Assembly (NCBI RefSeq): GCF_021272205.1
Contig: NZ_JAJSDX010000005.1
Coordinates: 124,001-188,000, forward strand
Direction: 5' to 3'
Origin: Pantoea sp. Mb-10
GTDB taxonomy: Bacteria; Pseudomonadota; Gammaproteobacteria; Enterobacterales; Enterobacteriaceae
DNA: 64,000 nucleotides
A model generated the notes under the pieces. It searched no databases and was not told the DNA's origin. It worked only from the letters and a program-made list of their open reading frames with translations. Below are positions 57,226 to 64,000 of this stretch, piece by piece. A program made the translations under genes and the position numbers. How positions within the stretch are numbered: the first letter of the stretch is position 1; the number at the start of each line of letters is the position of its first letter.

Positions 57226-58083
57226 TCAGTATTCCCGCATATTTTGTACCGCATGCTGGGTTTTCATCAGGTTCTTTTCCGCCCGCGCCATATCCTTTTT
57301 CGCAATCGCTACAAACAGCGCGTCGAGGATATTTAACTGCGCAATACGCGAGGCGGCGTTTTCACCCAGCAGATGCGATCCCTGAGAGGTGGAGTTGAGT
57401 ACCACGTGCGCACTGCGCGCAATAGGTGACTCGGCATAGTTAGTGATGGCAATAATTTTCGCGCCATTACGCGCGGCAAGCTTGATCGGATCGTTGACCG
57501 CCCGCGTACAGCCCGAGTGGCTGATGGCGATCACCACATCGTCATCTGACAGCACCGCAGCGGACATCAGCATAATGTGGGCATCGTCATAGGCCGTTGA
57601 TTTAATGCCGATCTTCAGTAGCTTGTGGGAAAGATCGCGCGCCACCGCCGCTGAACCGCCCACGGCATATAAATCAATATGTCGTGCTTTAAACAAACTT
57701 TCGGCGGCGCGATTAAACTCAGAAATATCGAGAATCGACAGCGTCTCTTCCAGCGCCTGAATGGACGTCCTGAATACTTTACTTAATAACTGTTCCGACG
57801 AGTCATTGGGCTCAATATCCGCATGCAGACCGGCCACTTCCGACTGATTGTAATAAATCAATCCGCTACGAAAATTACGGTAGCCAGTGAAGTTAAGCTT
57901 TTTGGCAATTTTCACAATCATTGCCTGAGACACATTATTTTCCTCGGCAATTTCTTGCAGCGGCGTCTGTTCATGAATATCAGTTCTGGCCAGAATGGCC
58001 TCCACCACGCGCCGTTCAAGCGGCGTTAATTGGGGGAGGCGCATCCGTATTTGTGCACCAATCGCTCGCGGATCTTGCTTCAT
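57226..58083 (-). CDS. RpiR/MurR-family regulator with SIS domain
   Basis: A 285-aa regulator with an N-terminal helix-turn-helix (TPLQEIAEENNVSQAMIVKIAKKLNFTGY) and a C-terminal SIS sugar-phosphate-binding domain (VGGSAAVARDLSHKLLKIG, VIAISHSGCTRAVNDP). It is likely the local sensor of a phosphorylated sugar intermediate. The start shares one base with the permease-1 stop. The cognate sites may be the dyads at 56193 and 62710. Confidence 0.92.
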   Translation of the reverse strand: MKQDPRAIGAQIRMRLPQLTPLERRVVEAILARTDIHEQTPLQEIAEENNVSQAMIVKIAKKLNFTGYRNFRSGLIYYNQSEVAGLHADIEPNDSSEQLLSKVFRTSIQALEETLSILDISEFNRAAESLFKARHIDLYAVGGSAAVARDLSHKLLKIGIKSTAYDDAHIMLMSAAVLSDDDVVIAISHSGCTRAVNDPIKLAARNGAKIIAITNYAESPIARSAHVVLNSTSQGSHLLGENAASRIAQLNILDALFVAIAKKDMARAEKNLMKTQHAVQNMREY

Positions 58084-59051
58084 TACCTGCCTCTGGTTGC
58101 CCGATCAATTAACATTGCGATGATAATGATCAGGCCGGTAGCGAGCAATTGATAAAACGCCTGGATATTCAGCAGCGTCAAACCGTTACGCAGCGCACCC
58201 AGAATAATGGCACCGACGAGCGTGCCGACGATGCTGCCTTTGCCACCCATCAGCGATGCCCCTCCGATAGCGGCGGCGGCGATGGCGTCCAGCTCCCATA
58301 AGTTGCCGATGGTGGGCTCAGCGGCACCGAGGCGGCCAATCAACACCAGGGAAGCCAGCGAGGCCAATGCACCGGAGAGAATATAGACGGTGACCTTGGT
58401 GCGCTTAACCGGGACGCCAGCCACGCGGGCGGCTTCCTCGTTGCCGCCCACGGCCAGAATATATTCACCCAGCGGCGTTTTGTTCATCACCAGCCACAGC
58501 ACCAGCGCAATCACCGCCGCAATCACAATCGGGGTCGGCACGCCCAGCACCGTGCTGTTAATCATGCTGCGAAAAGCAACCGGAATACCGAATACCGGGT
58601 TACCGCCAGAGTAAATCAGCGCAACCGCGCGGAACAATGAGAGTCCGCCTAAGGTGACGATAAAGGGTTGCAGGCCAGCGTATGCGATGAGCGTGCCACT
58701 GAAGAGGCCGCACAGCGCGCCAATGCCCAGGGTTGCCACGATGGCCAGCGGCACCGGTACCCCCGCGACCATCATGGTGGCGCCCAGTATCGCCGAGAGT
58801 GCGGCGGTGGGCCCTACCGAGAGATCGATGCCGCCGGAAATGATCACCAGCGTCATCCCCAGCGCAATCAGCGCATTGATCGAGGATTGCTGCAAAATAT
58901 TCAGCAGATTGGGCAGGGTGAAAAATACCGGTGTCAAAAAAGAAAACGTCACGACAATTATCACTAACCCAATCAGGGTACCCGCATCGCGCAGGTTGAG
59001 CGTCAGGCGCGGGGTTAACCGGGCCGGTTGAAGACTATTTTGCGTCGTCAT
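58083..59051 (-). CDS. Sugar ABC transporter permease (importer 1)
   Basis: A RbsC-type permease of 322 aa from the ATG at 59051. It contains ALGMTLVIISGGIDLSVGPTAALSA and the C-terminal GGASLMGGKGSIVGTLVGA. Only one permease gene is present, so a homodimer like RbsC is expected, unlike the two-permease importer 2. Confidence 0.93.
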   Translation of the reverse strand: MTTQNSLQPARLTPRLTLNLRDAGTLIGLVIIVVTFSFLTPVFFTLPNLLNILQQSSINALIALGMTLVIISGGIDLSVGPTAALSAILGATMMVAGVPVPLAIVATLGIGALCGLFSGTLIAYAGLQPFIVTLGGLSLFRAVALIYSGGNPVFGIPVAFRSMINSTVLGVPTPIVIAAVIALVLWLVMNKTPLGEYILAVGGNEEAARVAGVPVKRTKVTVYILSGALASLASLVLIGRLGAAEPTIGNLWELDAIAAAAIGGASLMGGKGSIVGTLVGAIILGALRNGLTLLNIQAFYQLLATGLIIIIAMLIDRATRGR

Positions 59052-59082
59052 AAGCGTGCCTTTATAGGAATGCAGCGGCGTA

Positions 59083-60585
59083 TTACACCGCGTCTTTTGG
59101 ATCATGAATGGCGAAGCGGGCAATGTTCTCTTCGGTAATCGCGTTGTCGCGTAATTCACGCGTGATTTTTCCTTCACGCATCACTAATACGCGATCGGAT
59201 ACGCGAAGGATTTCGGTCATTTCCGATGAGACCACCACAACGGCTTTGCCTTGCTGTGCCAGCTTTTCAATCAAGTTATAAATTTCCGCTTTGGCGCCAA
59301 TATCAATTCCCCGGGTGGGCTCGTCGAATAAAAAGACCTCGGTATCCGCCGCCAGCCAGCGGCCAATAATCACCTTCTGCTGATTGCCGCCGCTGAGGGT
59401 GCCAATGGCTTTTTCAATGTCCAGGGGACGTAACTTGACCTCGCTCATCACCTGATTCGCGGTCCGGTTCAGCCTAACTTTACGAATTAAGCCAGCAATC
59501 GTGAAGTTGCGCAGCGACGGCAGCGCCATATTCATTTTCACCGCACGCGCTTTGATGATGCCTTCTTTTTTTCGATCTTCAGGAACCAGACCAATGCCGG
59601 CGCGTATCGCCGCGCAAACGTTATGGTTAGCCACGGGGCGATCGTTCACGAACACATCGCCTGCCGAACGCTTATCTACCCCCGCAATCAGCTTCAGCAA
59701 TTCTGTACGGCCTGCGCCCACCAGGCCGGCCACGCCCAGCACTTCGCCTGCGGCGACCGCAAAAGACGCGGGGTGGATCACGCCGTCACGCGCGACATTT
59801 TCCACGCGCAATACCGTGCGACCGGTGGCCCAGCTGTGGTGCGCCTGCTTCTCAATATTGCGTCCTACCATTTTTGCCACGATGCGCGCCTCCGTTTCAT
59901 CGGCAAGCGTGACTTCGTCGACCAGACGACCGTCGCGCAGGATGGTGGCGCGGTCGCACACGTGAAAAATTTCGTTCATCTTGTGTGAGACGTAAATCAG
60001 CGCCACGCCGGTGGATTTGAGGTCTGCGATCACGTCGGCGAGGCGCGTAAACTCGCGCGGCGTCAAACTGGAGGTGGGCTCATCCATGGCGATGATCGTG
60101 GCCTCATCCAACAACGCGCGGGCAATTTCCACGATCTGCTGCTGCGAAACTTTTAGCTGCCCAATTGGCATGGCGGGATCGATGCTGGGATCGAGCTGCT
60201 GCAAAATATGCCGCGCGCGAGCAAGTTGCGCGCGGCGATCGACCCACAGTCCACGTGCCAGGGTCAGCGGGCGGCCAAGAAACATATTTTGCGCGACGGA
60301 GAGCGCGGGGACGTGCTGTAATTCCTGATGGATCATGGCAATCCCCGCCTGCCTGGCACTGAGTGGATGCTTGATCTGCACGGGCGCGCCGTTGACGTAG
60401 ATCTCACCGCTGTCGGCGGGACGTACGCCGGACAAAATGTTGAGCAGGGTGGATTTCCCGGCACCGTTCTCGCCAATCAGCGCGTGCACTTCGCCGGGAC
60501 GCACCTTGAGTGTCACCTCGTGCAGCGCCGCCGCCTGACCGTAGGTTTTACTGATGCCCTGCATCACTAAGCGATACTGTTCCAT
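59083..60585 (-). CDS. Sugar ABC transporter ATPase (importer 1)
   Basis: A double ABC cassette of 500 aa of the RbsA type, starting at the ATG at 60585. Walker A of the first cassette is GENGAGKST (38-46); signature LKVSQQQIVEIARAL and Walker B IIAMDEPTSSL. The second cassette has GLVGAGRTELLKLIAG, LSGGNQQKVIIGRWL and VFLFDEPTRGIDIG. It starts 16 bp after the binding-protein gene. Confidence 0.94.
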   Translation of the reverse strand: MEQYRLVMQGISKTYGQAAALHEVTLKVRPGEVHALIGENGAGKSTLLNILSGVRPADSGEIYVNGAPVQIKHPLSARQAGIAMIHQELQHVPALSVAQNMFLGRPLTLARGLWVDRRAQLARARHILQQLDPSIDPAMPIGQLKVSQQQIVEIARALLDEATIIAMDEPTSSLTPREFTRLADVIADLKSTGVALIYVSHKMNEIFHVCDRATILRDGRLVDEVTLADETEARIVAKMVGRNIEKQAHHSWATGRTVLRVENVARDGVIHPASFAVAAGEVLGVAGLVGAGRTELLKLIAGVDKRSAGDVFVNDRPVANHNVCAAIRAGIGLVPEDRKKEGIIKARAVKMNMALPSLRNFTIAGLIRKVRLNRTANQVMSEVKLRPLDIEKAIGTLSGGNQQKVIIGRWLAADTEVFLFDEPTRGIDIGAKAEIYNLIEKLAQQGKAVVVVSSEMTEILRVSDRVLVMREGKITRELRDNAITEENIARFAIHDPKDAV

Positions 60586-60601
60586 ACGTACGCCGCCTGC
60601 A

Positions 60602-61642
60602 TCACTGTTGCGCCAGCAGCTGGCGCAGCTTGGCGTTGTCTTTGGTGGAAAACGCCTCGACATTTTCTTGCGTGATCAATGCCTGGGGCGTCGTGACCAC
60701 GCGCGACAGCGTTTGACCGTTAATCACGCGCAGAATCACTTCCATCGCCACTTCGCCGGTTAACACCGGAAAGCTGTCCACGGTGCCGGTGAGTTCGCCG
60801 CGCTTAATGGAGGCGTAGGCGTCTGAGATGCCATCGGTGCCGAAGACCGCGGTTTGTTTGCTTTTATTCTGCGCGCGCACGGCTTCCACCACGCCCAGCG
60901 CCATGGTGTCGTTATTGGCATAAAAGCCTACCAAATCAGGGTGTTGTTGCAGGATGGTGGACGCAGCATTGTAGGCCTGCTCACGGCTCCAGTTGGCCGG
61001 CACGCTGGCCACAAGGGTGAATTTGCCGTTGGCCTGTAGCGTCTCTCTAAAGCCTGCGGTGCGCTGCCCTGCGGCATACACACCCGGTTGACCTTCAATG
61101 ACCGCCACCTTGCCGCCGTTGGGATGGTGCGCAATAAACCACTTCGCGACGCGGACACCATTGTCTTTTTGTACGTTACCCACGTAATAACGCACGCCCG
61201 GAACGACCGCATCGTTGACGTTGACCACCGGGATCCCTTTGCTGTTGGCGGTTTCCAGCGCGGGCTCCAGGTTAATATCGGTTTGGGGAGAGATCAGCAG
61301 TCCGTTGAAACCCTGTTCCAGCAGCGTTTCCGCAATCGACAATTGGCCCAGCTGATCGTCTTCGTTAGCCGCTGCCTGATAAGCCACGGTGATGCCATAT
61401 TTTTTCGCCGCGTTTTGGTAACCCTCGCCGAGCAAGCGCCAATATTCATTGGTCAGGGTTTTGGACACGCCGCCGATTTTCAGCGTTTTATCCACCTTCG
61501 GCATCGCACCGTATTTGCTTTCGAGCTGGGTCCAATCCGTGCGGTCGGGCTCCGAGTCAGATTTCAGCGGTGGTAGGGTGACGGCGTACGCGCTGGAGCA
61601 CAGCAGCGCGCAAGCCAGGGCGGAGAGTAAGCATTTTTTCAT
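60602..61642 (-). CDS. Periplasmic sugar-binding protein (importer 1)
   Basis: A type I periplasmic binding protein of 346 aa with a Sec signal peptide ending at about residue 20 (SSAYAV). Conserved parts are IGGVSKTLTNEYWRLLGEGYQ, GLLISPQTDINLEPALETANSKGIPVVNVND, GFYANNDTMALGVVEAV and VFGTDGISDAYASIKRGELTGTV. It is RbsB-like but carries an N-terminal insertion rich in Asp, Glu and Lys before the first strand. The ligand is unknown. Confidence 0.9.
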   Translation of the reverse strand: MKKCLLSALACALLCSSAYAVTLPPLKSDSEPDRTDWTQLESKYGAMPKVDKTLKIGGVSKTLTNEYWRLLGEGYQNAAKKYGITVAYQAAANEDDQLGQLSIAETLLEQGFNGLLISPQTDINLEPALETANSKGIPVVNVNDAVVPGVRYYVGNVQKDNGVRVAKWFIAHHPNGGKVAVIEGQPGVYAAGQRTAGFRETLQANGKFTLVASVPANWSREQAYNAASTILQQHPDLVGFYANNDTMALGVVEAVRAQNKSKQTAVFGTDGISDAYASIKRGELTGTVDSFPVLTGEVAMEVILRVINGQTLSRVVTTPQALITQENVEAFSTKDNAKLRQLLAQQ

Positions 61643-61687
61643 GGGGCGACCTTTTTATTGTTGTAGGGGAACGGTAGCGGTGTTGCG

Positions 61688-62668
61688 TTAGCGTGCAAGC
61701 AGGATGTCATTGACGATTTGCTGGGAGGCCACGGCATCCTGCCGCCGGATAGCGTCCTCCAGCGCGGGGTTATGATTGAGCTGCTCGCACAGCGTGAGCA
61801 GGCGCTTGACGGTGGCGATGTTGATTTCAGCTTCGCGCACCGGATCCAGCCCGCTGGCGTCCGGGAAGGTGTCAAAATAGTAGGCGCCACGGTAACCGTC
61901 GCGCTGCATCTGCCAGAGAAATTCCAGCGTGGCGCGGGGATTCACCGATCCCACCATTAACCCGTCGTCACGCTTTCCCCAGCCGTCGTTGAGATCCAGC
62001 CCCAGCAGGCGCGAGCGGCGGGCAACCATCGCCGCAGCGAAGGCCGGCACCTCATTCGCAAACAGGACGTGTGCGAAATCCAGCGTGATACCGAGATTGG
62101 GGCTGGCGGCCTCGTCGACCGCCAGCAGGCAGGTGGTGGCGTTGGGAAAAATGCTGTAGGCGCGCGGTTCGTTGGGTTTGTATTCAATGCTGACGTCAAT
62201 GTCCGGGGCATATTCCGCCACCTCGCGCACGGCGGAGACGGCATCGTCCCATAGCTTCTTGTAATCGGCCTGGAAGCAGTAATCAAAGCCGTCTTGCCCC
62301 ATCCAAAGCGTCATCAGCGTGGCGCCAAATTCGCGACCGGCATCAATACCGCGCTTAGTGAGTTCGATCGCCTCACGCCGCACCTTGGCATCCGGGTGGG
62401 TAAACGCGCCGATTTTAAACTGTGGCGCGTCCCAGCGCATCTGCATACCATTCACGGCCAAGCCGGCATCATTAATGGCCTGCTTCATGGTAGGGATATC
62501 CGCGACCATGTGCTGGGGGTAATTTAAATCGAGGTGAGTGAGGCCTTGAACGGTCCCCGCCCGCTGAATCATCTGTAACACCGAGGGCTTTCCTTGCAGC
62601 GCGGGCCAATAAAGATGGGCACCCGAGGCGAATGAGTTGAGACGCGTGGCAAACTTAAGTTCAGACAT
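61688..62668 (-). CDS. TIM-barrel sugar isomerase/epimerase
   Basis: A 326-aa xylose-isomerase-like TIM-barrel protein. Metal-site candidates are Glu162 (VSIEYKPNEPR), Asp197 (ITLDFAH), Asp228 (LDLND) and Asp266 (YYFDTFPD). The IEYKPxEPR and LMVGSV segments recall the bacterial L-rhamnose isomerase (RhaI) branch. It is the first gene of the locus and probably converts an aldose to the ketose that the PfkB kinase phosphorylates. Confidence 0.85.
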   Translation of the reverse strand: MSELKFATRLNSFASGAHLYWPALQGKPSVLQMIQRAGTVQGLTHLDLNYPQHMVADIPTMKQAINDAGLAVNGMQMRWDAPQFKIGAFTHPDAKVRREAIELTKRGIDAGREFGATLMTLWMGQDGFDYCFQADYKKLWDDAVSAVREVAEYAPDIDVSIEYKPNEPRAYSIFPNATTCLLAVDEAASPNLGITLDFAHVLFANEVPAFAAAMVARRSRLLGLDLNDGWGKRDDGLMVGSVNPRATLEFLWQMQRDGYRGAYYFDTFPDASGLDPVREAEINIATVKRLLTLCEQLNHNPALEDAIRRQDAVASQQIVNDILLAR

Positions 62669-62709
62669 GGCGACACCCTTACGAGTCGGTTTGTGTTGTT
62701 CTTTTCTTT

Positions 62710-62727
62710 TTCACAATAATTCGTGAA
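62710..62727. promoter_or_regulatory. Candidate operator of the sugar locus
   Basis: TTCACAATAATTCGTGAA is a dyad (TTCAC-N8-GTGAA) 42 bp upstream of the isomerase gene, in the position of a repressor site near the operon promoter. It is a candidate RpiR site. The remaining gap 62728-62973 shows no supported gene. Confidence 0.45.
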
Positions 62728-62973
62728 GTTGTATTACTTATACGCGCGCTGTTTTTTTAAACAAGCGGCGCGGGGAATAAAAGTGCGGTAATGCGAGGCA
62801 GTTCACGGAAGCGCCAAAACAGGGAAAAAGAAATGCGGGGCGATCCCGCGAAGCTGACAGCGCGTAGCGCCGGTCCGCGAAAAGGCGCGTGCCGCGGCGG
62901 AAGGGCGCGCTTGTCAGGCAGATCCGAAACGCGCTATAACCTAAACACCTACCCGCAATATAAGTGTATTCAG

Positions 62974-63387
62974 ATGATTACCAGAACCTTGCGGCCTGAT
63001 GAATGGCCGGATGCGTATCCGCTGATCGCCCAGCTGCGCACCATCTCGCGCGAGGCGTTTCTGGCGAGCGTGAAGATCCAGACGCTGAACGGCTATGTGC
63101 TGGTCGGCGCGTTCAACGAGAACGCGCTGGTGGGGGTGATGGGGTGCAGACCGGTACACACGTTGGCCAGAGGCTTTCATTTACACATTGATGATTTGGT
63201 GGTGGATGAACAGTGCCGCCGCGCAGGCATCGGTAAGGCGCTGTTGGACTTTGCCACGCGTGAGGCGCAAAGCCGCGACATGGGCGCAATCTTCCTTGAC
63301 GCACGCCAGCAGGCGATTCCGTTCTACACGCGCCATGACTTTATCCCCCACGCCTCGCCGTCAATGAAAAAGCCGCTCTTACCCTGA
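62974..63387 (+). CDS. GNAT-family N-acetyltransferase
   Basis: A 137-aa acetyl-CoA-dependent acetyltransferase from the ATG at 62974; a long upstream extension in frame is Arg/Gly-rich and looks non-coding. Core motif A is IDDLVVDEQCRRAGIGKALLDFATREA with the pyrophosphate loop RRAGIGKA, and motif B is FYTRHDFIPH. The substrate is unknown. Confidence 0.85.
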   Translation: MITRTLRPDEWPDAYPLIAQLRTISREAFLASVKIQTLNGYVLVGAFNENALVGVMGCRPVHTLARGFHLHIDDLVVDEQCRRAGIGKALLDFATREAQSRDMGAIFLDARQQAIPFYTRHDFIPHASPSMKKPLLP

Positions 63388-63415
63388 CAGCAAGCACGCG
63401 ATCTTCTGCTCCTGC

Positions 63416-64000
63416 CTACCGCGCAGCGTTATTGCGCGACGCGGTAATACGCATGATAAGGACATAAAACACCGGCACAAAAAACAGGGTGAGCAACGTA
63501 CCGCTGATCATACCGCCAAATACGCCGGTACCCATGGCGCGCTGCGCGCTGACACTCGCCCCGCGCGCCAGCATCAACGGCACCATGCCGAGCGTAAACG
63601 CCAAAGAGGTCATGATGATGGGGCGCAGCCGTTGCTGCGCGGCCTCACAGGTGGCCTCAACCAGACCGCACCCCTCAAGCCGCTTTTGCTGCGCAAACTC
63701 CACGATCAGGATGGCATTTTTGGCCGACAGGCCAATCAACGTAATTAAGCCCACTTTAAAGAAAATGTCGTTGGTTCCCTGCGTGACAAACACAGCGAAT
63801 GTCGCGCCGATCAGTCCGAGTGGCACCGCCAGCATTACCGCGAGCGGTACCGACCAGCTCTCATACAGGGCGGCCAGTACCATAAACACCACCAGCATAG
63901 ATAGCGCCAGCAGCCCCGGCAGCTGCGCCGCGGAATCCTTCTCCTGCAGGGCGCTGCCTGCCCACTCGCCGACAAACCCCGGCGGTAGCTGGCGTGCGAG
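63416..64000 (-). CDS. RND (HAE1/AcrB-type) efflux transporter, C-terminal part
   Basis: The frame is open to the window end, so about the last 194 residues of a ~1,040-aa inner-membrane RND pump are present. The segment beginning PPGFVGEWAGSALQEKDS is the periplasmic lead into TM7, followed by MVLAALYESWSVPLAVMLAVPLGLIGA, GLITLIGLSAKNAILIVEFA and RPIIMTSLAFTLGMVPL, all typical of AcrB. Its adaptor gene would be upstream, outside the window. The specific pump cannot be named. Confidence 0.92.
   Translation of the reverse strand, partial: LARQLPPGFVGEWAGSALQEKDSAAQLPGLLALSMLVVFMVLAALYESWSVPLAVMLAVPLGLIGATFAVFVTQGTNDIFFKVGLITLIGLSAKNAILIVEFAQQKRLEGCGLVEATCEAAQQRLRPIIMTSLAFTLGMVPLMLARGASVSAQRAMGTGVFGGMISGTLLTLFFVPVFYVLIMRITASRNNAAR

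Noticed and set aside
62791..62973. N-terminal extension of the GNAT protein
   Set aside because: It is Arg/Gly-rich and low complexity; the ATG at 62974 begins the conserved fold directly.

Overview
This window is chromosomal DNA from a member of the Enterobacterales. Gene order across most of it follows the Escherichia coli suf-lpp-pykF-mdtK-cfa-purR-nem-slyA-pdxH-tyrS-nth-rsx neighbourhood. GC content is moderately high. Several departures from E. coli (a lone eptA gene, an unknown lipoprotein in place of ydhIJK, and a large sugar-transport block) together with the Lpp sequence suggest Erwiniaceae, for example a Pantoea, Mixta or Erwinia relative. That placement is inference, not proof.

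Region 1 (1-29,000) is core genome. It starts with the end of sufD, sufS and sufE (Fe-S cluster assembly), then ldtE, lpp and pykF. Three tRNA-Val(GAC) genes follow behind one strong promoter, then mdtK/ribE, cfa, punC/punR, purR, mepH, grxD/rnt and gloA-nemA-nemR. An eptA-type phosphoethanolamine transferase sits next, then ydhL, ydhF, sodC, a lipoprotein, slyA/slyB, anmK-mliC-pdxH-tyrS-pdxY and gstA. Operators recognisable by eye include a Cra-like site before pykF, two NemR-type boxes, and two SlyA-type boxes (before slyA and far upstream of cfa).

Region 2 (29,000-44,050) holds dtpA, a 778-bp gene-free gap, a frameshifted nth, and rsxABCDGE (electron transfer to SoxR). The RsxC C-terminus carries seven DPRKAA-type tandem repeats. 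ydgK and the Hha-like cnu follow. The galactofuranose ABC transporter ytfQ-ytfR-ytfT-yjfF lies behind a GalR-like operator.

Region 3 (44,160-50,020) is accessory. It has a predicted Tat-exported 2H phosphoesterase (DUF1868), an AraC regulator, a long-form 2-isopropylmalate synthase, and zinT. A palindromic Zur-like box lies between the last two, which are divergent. An old yellow enzyme/ArsR pair behind an 11-bp-arm inverted repeat completes the region.

Region 4 (50,145-62,670, all minus strand) is the most interesting block: an apparently complete, unassigned carbohydrate utilisation locus. In transcription order it encodes a TIM-barrel sugar isomerase, binding protein 1, ATPase 1, permease 1, an RpiR/SIS regulator, a PfkB kinase, a DUF4432 epimerase-like protein, binding protein 2, ATPase 2 and two permeases. 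It thus carries two distinct ribose/AI-2-type ABC importers around one regulator and one set of enzymes. The window ends with a GNAT acetyltransferase and the C-terminal part of an RND efflux pump.
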